Below, piece after piece: positions 33,601 to 48,600 of a DNA stretch of 64,000 nucleotides. The stretch's first letter is position 1. Every line of letters starts with the position of its first letter. The stretch is taken from assembly GCA_944472155.2 (NCBI GenBank), contig OX235271.1, forward strand, positions 98,531,256 through 98,595,255. The letters are read 5' to 3'. Under the pieces are notes generated by a model. That model was not told the origin of the DNA, made no database searches, and worked only from the letters and a program-made list of their open reading frames with translations. The position numbers and the translations under genes were made by a program. Origin of the DNA: Trichobilharzia szidati. Lineage: Eukaryota; Platyhelminthes; Trematoda; Strigeidida; Schistosomatidae.

Positions 33601-36600
33601 AATTTTATTTTGATGAATCACACAGTGTTGTACAGTAATTATCTAGATCTGTCTGCGTTGATACACGATAAACTTTTTTCGAGTTCAACTGTTTAATTTT
33701 GAACGCTATCGCAAAGTAGGTGAATTCAAGAACACTCATCTGTTCTCTGATATCACATAGAGAATAAATCAGATAAACAGTTTACCTATGCAGTCGAATA
33801 CCATCTAAGCATTTATTAATATGTCAGATGACCAAACAAGTAAGGAATTATTCCAAAATTTACTTCTTGAATAGACTGAAATGATTCACATTTACATTGT
33901 GAATCGTCGATCACTCGTTTATGATCTATGCAGCATAGTATGGAAATCATTTTAGACTGATCATATTAAGTAGGCAAATGACCTGATGACTATCTTGAGT
34001 CATGTGTGAAAATGTAAAGTGCCACAAAGTTACGGAGGCAGGAGTAATTAATAGCTACAATTTAGTGCACTTATATATTTTTTTCTTCATTAAGCTTATA
34101 TGGAATATTTTTGCTGAAATTAAAGAAAGTAGGGTAAGTTCATCTCAGAGAAAATTCTTAATAAAATGAAGTGACGTATTTTCAAGTATTGGTTCCTGTT
34201 TGATTGGTTGGAGGATTTCATAATGAGCTGACATCGGTACTTGAAAGTACTTGAAAATCGATCTCATGCTCACTAGCGACTGGCCCTATTCAGGTAGTTA
34301 ACCTGGGGTTCTAGTGGGAAGCAATAACCAGTAGGGTGCAGCAGGTTGAAGGTGAGGACAGTTGTTCATCGAACAAGAGATTGAGAAGTGGTCGCGCTGT
34401 CATGAATTGGCCATTAGATCGGGTCTCAGTGGCTTAATAGTCTACGAGCTCGCCTTGTAACAAGGAGGTCCTGGGTTCGAACACCTCTGGTGGGTGCGTG
34501 CTGACGAAGAGTCCCAAACTAGGACAAAGCGTCTGTCCAGTACTCCCAGGTCTTTCAATGGTCCTCTAACTGATGTCAGCTAATGATGAAATCCTCCAAC
34601 GAAGTGACATATTCTTCTTGAAAGAAACCACTACTGACCAACTAAACGAATGGCACTAAAGTTATTAGCATAGAAAAGTGCGTCAGTGGTGGCTCACTGG
34701 TCTCGGCGCTCGACTTCCAACCAGTAAATCATAGATTCAAACCCGCCTTCACCTCCCGAGATTTGAGCAGACAGGTGGTACCACTGGTCCTCAATAAGAT
34801 ACGTGTGGCTCACTGCCAACTGTATGAAATTGTAAGTGGTTGATAAGTAACATTTCATTTACAAGGAAAGTAGATTATTTGGCACAAGCATATCAATTAT
34901 GTAAACCATACCTAGCAGTACTGCCATGTTATGCAAATCGTGCACTCGTACAAGGTATTCTCGAATATCATAGGGAGTAACTTTGTTTAAATGACCATTT
35001 AAACCTAATCCGTACAGTAAACCGGCTTGTTCTGGACTAGGTGTATTCACACATGAAGTAGAATCTTGATTATTTCGACGACTATTGGTAGATGAAAGTC
35101 CAGCAGCACGGCAATTGTACATAATCCATGTGGCATCTATCTGTAAAAAATTAACATTCAGAGAAATTTAATTATATATATGGTGAAATGTATTTAATAA
35201 GTATTGAATGCTACTTGTTACATATAAGGGGAAAAGTGATCTTACAAGTGAAAATCCCAAAACAATTATGCTTCATTTAGAAGTAACTATAGCAGAAAGA
35301 TAGTGAATAAAAAACACATTCCACGTAACTTACTGAGGCATGAGGAGATATGCTTAAACCGATAGCTACTCCATTATGAAAATCTGGCCAGTGTTTCGCA
35401 GCCAACACACTTGGGGAATGTTGTATATTAGCCGTAGAAAGTAATGAAGCAGTTGAAGATGCTGAATTAGTAGCAGTTGTGGAGACATTTGAATTGGCGT
35501 AATTGTTAGCCGAGTTATTACGTGGTACCATACGACTTAGTCCTAAAGATGCAGTCTGAAATGAAGAGAAGACAAAATCAATCACAACGTCACGCACCTT
35601 CAAAATGTAAAGTAATTTAAACATAGCAAAAGAATTATAATGGGAATGAGCAAACATGAATAAACATCTTAAAAGCATCTAACACAGGCTGCTTACACGT
35701 AAAGATGCCCCAGCACCACTATAAGCCACTGAAGAAGCAATGGCTAATGCCATAGAGTTTCCTGGATGGTTGGAAGCCTCCATACCATGTGTACCAATAA
35801 GACCATGTCTGTCCCCAGCATTCCCACTGACATCTAAGCCAGGAATAGGTACATCTGCTACCCCAGGAGTCCTATTAGCACCTGGGTTTAAGTTAGCTGA
35901 TCCAAGAGGCTCACGGGCGAGATCCACCAGGACACGCCTTCCACTGGTTGGAGAAACAGCCCGACCACGTAAACATATTGATGGCACACGAAGTTGTGTC
36001 GGAACTTTTGAGCCCATAAGGATTCCTAATGTCAACATTCCACGACCAACAACGGACGCCCAAACACGAATACCAGCTGCAGCTAGATGCATTTCCAACC
36101 TTGCTTCTGTTAGACGAGCATTTAGATCAGATCCAGATGCGTTAGAAGGTGATGAACTAACAGGATCTTCAGAATTTACACGAGGAAGACGAATATGACT
36201 GAAGCTTTGGAGAAGACGATATGCTTCACGTAGGCGTAAATCATCCTGTAAAATTAAAAAATCAAAATACAGAGTAGTCTAAATTAGAAAGTGATGAAAC
36301 AAAGTAATAGAAGAAACAATATCTGATTGCCTTACTTTTTACCCTCTGGTCACTAAGACATGTGCATCAAGTAGGTGAAAGGATCACAAAAATGTCAATT
36401 AAATGTTGAAAGTTAGTAACCCTTTCGAATTGGGTAACATAATATTTAGTAAACAGATTATGCCTTATATAACAATTTATGGGCTACTAACCCACACAAG
36501 ATAAAAAGTAAAGACTATAAAAATCTTAAACTATGTCTTCTGTTTGGCAGGCAATAAGCCACATGCATGTTAAGGGTACAATTTTCCTTCCTGGACCTAT

Positions 36601-39600
36601 ACAGATGAAAGTCTGATTTAAAGCCGAATCAAATAAGCACAATAAATAATTGTAATAGTGAATATTTCTTAAATAAACTGAAATAATTAGGATATCCTTC
36701 ATCTAAATAGAATCAACACTCTGTAGGTCATAGCAAACACTAAATGTAGTCAAGCTAGTATTATTCGTGATATCTGTTACTATATAAAGACGTTTTACTG
36801 ATGTTAGATGGTTGGAGGCAATCGGCCACAGGAAGCCTTGTCCCTAGGTTTCGTACTAGTTGGCACTCAACAGTCAGCAAGGCGTATCTGCAACTTTGAA
36901 GGAACTAATGTGCCAGTGCTGCATTCTGAGACGTTACCACTGAGCTATACAGGCCCGCGATTTACCTCCTGTAGGACTGTACTGGATACTTTGATTGGAA
37001 ACTAGTAACTAGTGTGATGTCTCTACATCAACAATTCAAAGTGCACCATGATGACAAGCTACCTAGAATGGTGGCCATATTGCAAGCCTGACCGATAGAA
37101 TTCCGTCTGCACCAAACAAAGGACTAGATACATCACACTAGTTACTTAGTGTCCAATCAAAACATTTGACTGAGTTCAGTAAGTCAAAAATAGCTTAAAA
37201 TAGGGAACGTGTCAACCAGTAACCGTTCCAAACCATTAACAAAACTGAAATTCAAATCTAAAAGAAATGACATTGTGAAAGATTTGTTCCTACATTAACG
37301 TCGTATCCATGTGAACCGTTGAAATTCAATGATTCACATGTTAGAAAGTTTTCAACCACAGCTTTTCACCGAAATATTAGTAGGTAGGCGTAGAGACCTT
37401 CGGGATGAGAATGCTGACTGTTCAACTTGATCATAGTTTTTACTGTTCATTTAAGGCTTTAATAAGACAAACAGTTATCATTATCGAAAAATGATGTACA
37501 CTTGTGCATATGGAGTATAACTGAAATTTATATGACCAGTAGATGAAGGTGTATTCTGATTTGATTAAGCTTTCCTGATTATCAGTCGGTATATTTATCA
37601 CCAACACGATAAAATGGGTCTAGAATAAAGCTGCTAAGTACACACAACATTCTGTCAACATAGCAGCAAATCTCACCCATTATTATTATTTTTTCCTTTA
37701 ATTCCTAGAGGAACATAGGGATTCAGCGGCGCGTCTGCATTGCGTTCGGTTCTCTGCTAAAGTTTTCACCTTGCTCCACGTTTGCCCACATGCTTTAATC
37801 TCCTCTTCACATGACCTCCTCCAAGTCACCCTTGCACTGACGACCAACTCCCCGCTTGCTTTTCGGGTTCCCCTCGAGGGCTTGTTTAGTGGTGTCACTT
37901 GATGGTTTCCTCAGAGTATGGCCAGCCAATCCATCTCCATTTCTTCCTGCATATTTGTTTCACAATCGGTCCCTGCTGTGTTGGTTCGCTCCCAGAGATC
38001 TCTGTTGCTGATCTTTTCTGGCCATCTGATCTTGAGTATTGAGCGAAGACAACTGTTAATGAAGGTCTGTAGTTTGTTTGAGATGCTCTTTATGACACGC
38101 TGGCCAAGTCTCTGATCCGTATAGTAGTACTGACTTCATATTGAAGTTGAAAATCCGGATCTCATTTTTGATGCTGAGTGCTGTTGACCTCCACACAGAC
38201 TTGAGAGTAGTGAAAGCTTGTCTTGCTTTTCCGATTCTTGCTTTGATATCCTCGTCAGTTCCGCCTGCAGTTGAAACGATGCTTCCCAGGTAGGTGAAAG
38301 AGGTTGTTTCTTTCAGGTTCCTCCCGTTTATGCTGATTGTTGTCTGTTGTTGTTGCTGTTGGTGGTGTTGCCCAGGAATCTCCATCACCTACCTCTGTTT
38401 TCTCTATGTTCACCTGACGTCCTATCTTCTCTGGATGCTTCTTCTGCCAACTTGTTGTTTTTCGCTTGCATATCTTCCAGTTTGTGGTAAATCAGACATA
38501 TATCATCAGCGAAGTCCAGATCCTCCAGGTTTTTTGTGTGAGTCCATTTTATGCCTGTTTCCTCATTGCCCACTGTCTCTCGCATTATCCAATCTACTGC
38601 ATTCAGGAAAATCATTGGCGATAGTAGGCAGCCTTGTGTTACTCCTGTTCTCACTTCGAAGGGTTCCGTAAGTTTCCCGTTGTGGATTACTTGGCATTCA
38701 GCATTGTCATACAACTGTTGGATGAGATGTATAATTATCGGCGGCACCCTGTAGTAGCAAAGTAGTTGCCAAATCACCTCTCGATCGACGCTGTCGAAGG
38801 CCTTTTCAAAGTCGATGAAGTTGAGATAGAGAAGTGACTGCCGTTCCAAGCTTTGTTCAATGATGATCCGTAGTATGGCGATTTGATCAATACATGATTC
38901 ATATAAAAGATTATTTAATATACACTTTATATCCAACGAAAAATCTTACGGAAATCGCAAAAACCTGGTAGTCAATAGTTTTTTCTAGGACAAATACATA
39001 CTAACAACATGGAATCTAGTAAAACTGATTACCAATATCAGTAACTACACTTAATATTTGGTTAAAAATATATTTTGCTTAATTATCGGCTGCTACACAA
39101 TACAATGATTTAATAAGGTAAAACACTTCTATAAGAAATACAAACTACCTTGAAAGAGACTTGACAACAAGGATTGCTTTCCAGATGATACAACAAAGCA
39201 TGTGATGAAACAGCCATATTACGTGACATTGAACCAGTATCTCGAAGAGGATGAACTAAGTTTGACCAACGTTCAGCGATAGACCATGAAGATGTATCAG
39301 CGGTACATGGTGTTGTAGACTGTTGTTTAGTAAAACTAATGGGTTCAGATTTCGATGAAGTGGAATTGGAACAACTAGAGCTTGAATCAGTATTCTGATA
39401 GTCATTTAGTATATTAGCCTGTTTTGCTAGATCAGTGCGACCTGAAAAACAAACGAAATAAATAAAGACTAAGTCACTTTGTGTACACAGGTTTACAATT
39501 CAAGTTGTAGGTGTATAAAGGTAACTATACATACATCTGAAGCAGTGAACACGATTATGTTCAGTGATTACGCATTATTTTCCAAACAAACAGTAGCACT

Positions 39601-42600
39601 AAGAGAAAACACAAATATAAACAAAATGCAGTAGGTGAAATCGCGTGAGTCCATTGAATACCGGTTTCAATCAGCGCGAAAGTATTCTGTGAACGCTATG
39701 AACCGCCACAAAAAGTGTACAAAGTACAAACTACTCTGTTGAGAGCTGCTTTTATTCGCAAGGACGAACATCTACAAGGCAACAATGCCCCAATTTCGTG
39801 TGTTCTACATAAAGTTTACATTAACAAAGTTATAACATTAATTAGTTGCAACAATGTAAGTAAACAAACAACCGCTGCTTTTTGTTTGTCTAAATATAAA
39901 GTCCATATCACAAACGAATAAATCAAAGGCTCAATCTTCACTGTCTCTGTGTTAACTTTATTTATACACAATAGATTAGGCGATGAACTTACCCATTAAG
40001 CTATATACATGAGGATCACAATTAGGCGGTGGATGTAACCGACATAGACTAAGAAAAATACGTAAAATCATTGACACACCAGATGGAAGTACACGTAATC
40101 GCCTGCTCAATACTCCACGGAAAATTGTAGAGCTGGATTCTAAGCGACTGAGAAACAATAAAGCTAAATGTTGCGAAGAACCTTGTAGACAAGGTGTGTC
40201 TGTTTCATGTAATGTTTTATTATCAGACAGTGTGAGAGATGTTAAAAGTGTCTCAACATAGGCACACGCAAATGGACCAGCATTTTGAAGCCATCGCTGA
40301 ACTTCTTCATCTTTGAAGACAGGGAAATCGTCTTGTTTCTCGTGGGAATAGCCATACACTAGGGGGGAAATGAAGAAAGAAATTCTGCAAGATAAGAGAA
40401 AAATATGGTTAATTCATGATATTAAGTTACTCACAGAGTAAATGTCTTTCCATTCACTCGGCAATCACACCTGTTATGTGAAGACCGATGATAACGCAGC
40501 TGTCCAAGCTTCAGTAGGTGAAATGGGGTCTGAAGAATTTTACATACATAAGCTCAACAAACAGGTCAAAAACCACGTAGACACGTCATCCATGCTAATA
40601 AGATTCCTATTGATAGACAGCTAGGCAATATACAAACTAACCAAGTGAAATTTCTCAACAATAAATCAAATTTTCAGTAGAAAAAAAGATAATGGCAATC
40701 TTCCAAAAGGTGCATTATCGAAGTCGTTTTTAGAGGGTGGATAATTTAGTGAGTTAAACACCCCTAGAAAAACCAAGAGTCAAAAACAATGCATTACATA
40801 GTTTGACTCTATTATTTCGAACACGGACTGATAATTTCCTTTGCAAAATGCACACTTGCAATGTGACTTCATTAATTATAGTCAGGTATCTGACAGTGTT
40901 AGCACGTGACTCATCAAATGAATGAAATATTCATATAGGTATTAACAAATTACTGGAAAGAAAACTGATTGGTCCAATAATAATGGACACCAGTCCGCAT
41001 TAATTCACTTTGCTGTGTAAAAAAACAGTATCCAGCTGTGCAGTGGTAAGCCTCATGTTTTTTTTTTTAACAAATCCATTGTAACATCCTACTCTCATAA
41101 TAAATGAGTTCATTACCAAATTTTAGGCACCTAATTAATGTCTTTTACATCAGTGTATTGCAGTCACAAAATTTATTGTTGGTCTTGTACTCCAATAAAC
41201 AGGAAACATTACATGTGTCGTGAAATCTGGTAAAATAAAAAATTAATGCAAATGGATCGTCTGTTATAAGTTCTTATATACTGAACTAAGAACCACACTT
41301 CAAGTGTGACGACTTGTCATGTTACTTAATTACTGCGAGAGAGAGAGAGAGAGAGAGAGAATAGGGATTCAAAAACAATTGTAGCGACAGTCTGGTTTGC
41401 TGTATTCGCTAGCCATGTTCTACGGAAACATTGTATTTATGCTTTTGTCTAGCTAGCACAATAAACAGCCTTACTTCCGTAAATGCCTTTAAACCCAAAC
41501 AAAAAGTTGAATAAGGGTTTGAACCTGGTTATTTAAGCCAATGAACCTTATGCTTATATATGTTCTCCAGAAATGAATAGTCACTGAAACCAATCTAATA
41601 GGTAGAAAATTTAAGTGTGAAATTTTAAGTCTCTCAAAAGAGTCCAATTGTAAGAATGCCTGCCTGTCTGTTTTCGAAACAGAACTTTGCACATATGTGC
41701 GGCAGTTCAAGTCGCCACACTCCATGCAGCAAGAGAGTAGGTTGCTCATGAAGTTACCAACCCCACGCCGTAAAAAACAACATCATTCCTACTGAAACTT
41801 CAATGCTCAAACTTGAAGTCCTAAGTAGCAGTCGGAATGCAAAGGAATGAAAAAAAATCAACATCTAGAACTCAAAATAAATTAACACAAACCTGAACTA
41901 TTCAACTTTGCAAATGTTTTCCATGTGAATATATGATTCGTCCAAAATTCTAAAAGATGCCGGACAGCTAGTTTTTTATCTGTCGCATTAAACATCTTGA
42001 GTTTTTCTGTAGATAAGGCTGAAACAATCACTCCAGCTAGAGCAGTTGCTAAATCATTTACTCCAGCCAGATAGGGATAAGGAGTTAATTTAACAGAAGT
42101 CTCCTTAGAATTGAATAATTCCAACTGTTTTGTTATCCATGTTAACAAACAGGGAACAATGTTAGTTGACAAACCATCCGGCCATTTAAATAGATCAGGT
42201 GGAAAATTAACATGAATAATAAGAGAAATATTGCATAGATCAGAATATTCATCTTCATAGTATGTAGCATACGCTGGTAGATTCAGTATCCTAGAAAATA
42301 CATCGATATAAAGATTTTTAAAAAAGCATTAACTCCACAAAAATACAAGAAGAGAAGTGAAAAACAATCCTGGACCTATTCAGGTAGGTAGTTACCTTGG
42401 GTTCCAGTGGAAAGATTAATTGACAGTAGATCCTGTGACACAGTTTTATCTCACCTGAAGCGCAAACCAAATCCATTAGAATATCTCTCTTCTTTCTCTC
42501 CCCCGAGAAATACACGACATTTGGTTGAATGGCAATTATAAAAAAGTTCAGGAGTACATTTTGTGAACCAACGACACCACTCAAGGAACGGTAATCTTAT

Positions 42601-45600
42601 GTACTGGGATAAGCAACTGTCATCCACGATTATGCTTTTCCTCATGTTTAGTAGAAACTTGCGAATCGGAAGTTTGTAAATGTTTTAAATACTCGCCAGA
42701 GTGAGCAATACCATTAGAAGTCATACTCTAATAGATTTAAACAAACTGAATGAAAGAAATTATATGCAGTATACTGATGGAGGTTTTCGGTAGCCCAAGT
42801 TTTAAGCAGGCCAGCCAGGTTTATCTGCTACCACTAACGTTTACATCTATGCTCGGAAGTAACTCCTGGTAGGTGAGTTAAATAAAAACGCATAAAAATT
42901 TACTTCAACTGAAATAACATGAATTTAAGCAGTGTTTTTCATAACTGATTTCTAAGAGGAAATACAATTTTACAGTACCTTGCGAGAATGTAATTCAATT
43001 CGATCAACTGCTTTAATTTATCTTGCAAAACAGCATTCAATTTAGCTTCCTATAAAAAATAAAGAGAAATTCAAAAAAGTGTTTCAAATAGAATGAAAAG
43101 AAGAAAAACGAAGCATCAAGATAAATTACCTAATAGCAATGTACAGCAGAAAATAAGCGGAAAGACTTCCATATCCGAAAAAGACAGGAAATAACCATTG
43201 GAGTAGTACATACACCTATGACTGCGACTACAAATCAGTAAACACAGTGATCAGCTGCATCTGTTGTGTATCAACTGAGTATACCACCATGCTGCTTAAA
43301 TTTGTTTGATAAAGTGTATCACTATATCATAACTTAACCAGTAATATGTTTACACTATCTCTTCATAATAAATTCACGATATGTTATTTTGTAATAGTAG
43401 AGAATGTTTGTAACATAAGATATTGGTGGTTTGCATGAAGTTGTTCGCTGAGCTCGGTTTTTAGTTGACAGGCAATTTAGTGTCACAAGCTCGACGTTGT
43501 TAGTATTCCATTTTCGCCTTCTCATATTATCTGATCTGTGAAGAACAGTGAGAACTCACCAGCTCTTATTTCCTTATTCTTATGCTTGACATTTGTGGGA
43601 AATAAATATTAAATATTTTATGCACGAAAACTCAGTTGTCTTTGTACAAACGTTTGCAAGATTAAAATCTGATGAGATGTTAGCTATGATGACGATTTTG
43701 TAGTTAAGATAAAACATATTGGTAACCATATGCTCTATGGGGGTGAGGACTTCAATGATCATGTTGGAGCAAATATTAGGCGTCAATAATATTGTCTAAC
43801 ACACCTATTTTCTCAATGATATACGATTGAAATGAGTCCATTGTCTGTCTGTCTGTCCGTCTGTTTTCAACATAGAACTTTTCACCGATGTGCAGCAGTT
43901 CGAGTCGCCACACTCCATGTAGCACACAAAGCAAGAGAAGTAAACAGAAATGCAAAGTAGAGGCAGTAAACAGGGATATGAGACACAAAGAATAGTAATA
44001 ACGAGGAGCAATATAGTTTCATTTAAAATTATAAGTCACAAGGAGGGGATGCATCTGCGCCAGCCATTGAGACCGATTTTGAGCCATATCACCAATTGTC
44101 TCCAGCCATTGGTTTTTACCGTCCCAAGGACCCCAACCAGGAAGTCTACAACTTCCTACGTGGCTTAAACTAACTGTTGTGGATTTCACTGACTGATGAA
44201 GCCATGTTTTGGTTTGACCGCCGCTAGCTCTTTTCCAGCCTGACCCTATGTCAGCTAACATTGCCCGTCGAGGAAGGCGATGACTAGGCATACGTAACAC
44301 ATGTCCTAACCATCTCAGTCGATGTAGCTTCACAGCCTCGTCTATTGTACAAATTTCAAGAATATAAACCTCTATTTAGCTTGTTTACAAACCGGAAAGC
44401 ATACTGACAGTTACACCTATATAAATAAAAGCAACCACAATACACTTGGTCAATCTGTACTTACTTCGTATGTCAAGTGGAAAGAAAAGAAAATAGTAGG
44501 CAAACAAGAGAGAATAAGGTGACTATCTGGATCATCACGGATGCGTGACAAATGAATAGTTTTCATCTGACTATTATTAAAGAGTGACTTTTTATCGTAT
44601 GTCTTCACCACAGAAGTGACTTTTTCGGGTAACAACAATGATGGATGAACTACTGCATCATCTTGCTTGAATTCCAACAGGTCAACAAGATTATTCCAAT
44701 CTGTTTCTGAAGCGCCTTCAATACCTTGTCGTTGGCGTTTATTGCGTTGAAGATATTCGCCAATATCTTCACCTTTTGGTATGAAAATGTGAAATAAATA
44801 AAAATATTACTTTATGCATTTGTAGTATTTAGAAATAATTATGAAAAACCTCAAACAAGTGAACAAGTGCAGTATAAATATGAGACTAAAGTTTAGTTTA
44901 TTACCCCTCTAAACGGCGATAGACCACCTAGATAAAAATAAAGTTCTAACTACCTCAGAAACGTGGACTTGTGGCTTATTTGTTTAAATAATTGATGTTC
45001 AACCAGTAGATGACGATTTCGCATCCTGCTATACTTTACTGGAGTTAAAGCAACACAAAGTAATGTTATCCATCTTTATTGAACAGAAAAATGCAATATA
45101 CAACTTTACGCTAAAAGTTCATCAATTTCAATTGCCACATTTTAAAATTGCATACAGCAAAGAAAAGAAATAGAATATGATGGCACTACTATAAAGAAAA
45201 ACAAACGGATGTAAGGGGGTATAGGATAAGTTGAAGAGTGTCGAAAGAACCTAGATATTTGCTGGTGGCTAGCAGAAAAATTCAGAATGCCCGTTTTATA
45301 GTATTTGGAACTCGTTAGCTAGACGCACCTGCATCCCACCGACTGATTGTGTACTGGATTCTGCTACTACTTACAGACAAACATTTAGTTTTAGGTTACG
45401 AATAAAGAGTATTATTGAGGCATCCTTTCAAGGAACCAAAGGCGATAAAAAGTAACGACAAAAGACAAGAGACTTGGTAACGGAATATTTATTTGGAATT
45501 TGATATCTCTCTTATAGGGATACCTTATCTGAAAATAGTCATTTACACAGATATTCCGTGTTGTGCTATTTCTGCCCCTCGTATTGTGTTTCTTTGTCTT

Positions 45601-48600
45601 CTTACCGTGTCTGCCATGTTTTACCACAACGCTGAATCATTTGCTCTCTTTGACGTCAAATATATCACTGTGCTATTTGATATTTTTATGCCAATGAATG
45701 TCTCTTTATATACTACTGATAAACCTTATCAGTTGTACATACCACAATACAATGAAAATTAACAGGACATTATAGATGGACATGCATCCATGGAGAGTCA
45801 TCCGATTTTACTACACTTTAATTCGAACCTATGACCTAATGACATGGACACATGTATACGTATTCAAGAACTGACAGTTATTAGTCTATGTAACGAAAAT
45901 GAGATGGATACTTAGTTCTTTTAGTTGTTTTTATATTTATAGGATAGTGTAAATAAAACATGTGGGAAAACTGTATAAAAATGACAATATGATTACCAAT
46001 AAGTCAGAAAACATTCAATTTCCATTGACTGACAATGATTTTGCATACTCCTGATGCAGTATGAACCTCCTAGGTTCAATTGCAGACAAAACAACTCATA
46101 TTTAAGGAGTGTATCAGAAAGGAAACTAGCCCAGTCGATTCACAAATTCTAAACACAGGTGAAAAAGCTTTTGTCAAGTTTTGACTGATGACGATGGTGA
46201 TTTATAAAGCATAACATGAAATGGGTCAAATACAAATAACGATAAAGGCGTTCAGTGACAAATTTCACCATCCTAATAACAAAATTTATCAGATTGATAT
46301 AATCAACAAATGCACATAGGTTTACCTCCATCACTACTTTCCATCGCCATAGCACCTCCATTGTACCGATGAGAGAGAGATAAACCTGAGGCCATTAAGA
46401 TGAAATTGGCGAAACGATTCCATTCAACACATCCCTGGAAATAGTATGCATCAGAATCATGCATATCTTCATGACTGTGTGTTCGATCTCCTTGGAATTG
46501 ATATGAACTGTTCGTTCCTGGAACATTTGATACGACATACCAACGAGTAAAAAGCAGTAAACCGACATCTTCAGATAGACATTGATTTAAACTGGTTAAA
46601 CACCGTTGCACTGGAAAGATTAAGCGGAAGAAATACATCTTAAAACCATTCGGGCACGTAAATTAATACTCTGAGTAACTCACAGCTTACTTAATCACAT
46701 ATACTGAGAGTATGAGTTAAATTAAATGAACAGAAATATGAATATACAACCCGATTGATTGTTCAAATAAAACTAGGCGCAAATATTTATTTCACCCGAA
46801 TATTGTGGCTTACACCCAATTGATGAGTATCGTAAAAAAACTTCGTATATAAGTTGCAGTTTATAAATAACTGGAAGAGTATATTACTAAAAAAAAGAAA
46901 TAAATCAACCATCATATTTATAACTTGTAGATTTAAGCACAAGTCTTTCATCACGTGACTCAAGAGTTCAAATCCATCTTGACCCACCGGAGTTTGGAGA
47001 ACTGCGTATTGTCGCTACTTTTCATATAACGTACACCGCTGAGAATAATAACGTACGAAATCTGTCTGTCTGTCTCTGTCTGGATTCAACATAGAACTTG
47101 GCACCGAAGTGCAGCAGTTCAAGTTGCCAAGTTCCAAATAGCACACAAAGGTAGACAACAAAATGAGTGAAGAGAATCAATAGAGTTTTAACAAGTATAA
47201 GAGTGAAACAGAATGAGTAATAGTAGAAAGCAGTATGAAAGATTACAGAGACTGAATACATCTGCGCCATTGACAACGATTTTGAGCCATGTCACTTATT
47301 GTCTCCAGCCATTGATTCTTAGAGTCCTGAGAGCCCCAACCCGGAAGTCTGCATCTCCCTACCTGACTCAGTTTAACTGTCAAGGATTTCATGGATTGAT
47401 GAGGCCATGTTTTTGTTTGGCCACCACTTACTCTTTTCCAACATGCACCTATATCAGCTAGTAATGCCCGTCAGGGGAGGCGATAGTTAGGCATGCGCAG
47501 CACGTGACCTAGCCATCTTAATCTATGTAACTTTATAGCCTCTTCAATTGATTTTTCCTTCTTTGCCCAACACTATAACGTACGAAATAATAGAAATGAT
47601 TCGTCATTTGAATTTCTCAATTCTTTTAACAAAGTTCCCTCAAACAAGTGAAGTTTGCACACGACTACTGACTACCGTACGCCACAATCTCTGTGTGTTT
47701 ACCAGCCGTAGACGAAGATAGCACAAAACATTACAATGATATGGTACATTCTTCGCGCTCATTTTTCATCTGTGCTATGCTAAGATAGACTGGCAAGGGA
47801 CTACAGGAAATAGGAAAATCTTTAGAGTTTAGAATAGAAGATATCACTGACTGATCGAATTATCTACGCAGAACCTTTCACAAAAGTGTAATAGGTTCAC
47901 GAAACCACACAGAAAAATAGAGTAAAGAAATGTAGTGAAACTACAAAGGGTGAAATTGTACGGGGGAAGAAAAATTTGATGAAAACTAAACTAGTAATTT
48001 TGAATTCTCAAAGATCATAATAAGTGAATACACCCACACCACTGTTGATAACGTCTTAGAGTGATGTCATCATGCCACCAACTGGTTCCTAGCATCCCAA
48101 AGACTCCATCTAAAGAGTTTACACCTGGTTCAAATCAACAGTTAATTTTCCCAGGGATTTATGACGTGTTTTGTCTGATCACCGCCCACTCTTTCCCAAT
48201 CTAAACTTATTTAAGTAGACGTTGCTCATTGAGGAAGATAGTGACTCAGCATACTTAATACATGCATACATACATACCCTATTCCTTTCAATAGATGTAG
48301 CTCCACAACCTCATCGAATGACTGTCTTCCTCCTTACCTTCAACTCTACACCTAACCGAATTATTATTCATCATGGTGCTTCATTTAACATAAGCGTTTA
48401 AAAGAAGACACCTATGGTTACGTCAGTTGATCTTTTCATATTATTCCACTTTCATCTGTCATTTCTCATAGACTTAAAATAGGGCGAAGTGAACTAGTGT
48501 ACACTGCACATATCCTTTGATAGACAGCCAAAAATTAATCCAATGCAAGTTGACAAATGTCAATCTAACTGTTTATATCCTACTTGAAATTTCGTTAGCC

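Noticed and set aside
35740..36198. 152-codon open frame on the + strand
   Set aside because: It is antisense to APC1 exon 17, where a strong codon bias leaves the opposite strand open.
41336..41360. GA run as a regulatory or CRISPR-like array
   Set aside because: A simple dinucleotide microsatellite in an intron; there are no spacer-like units anywhere in the window.
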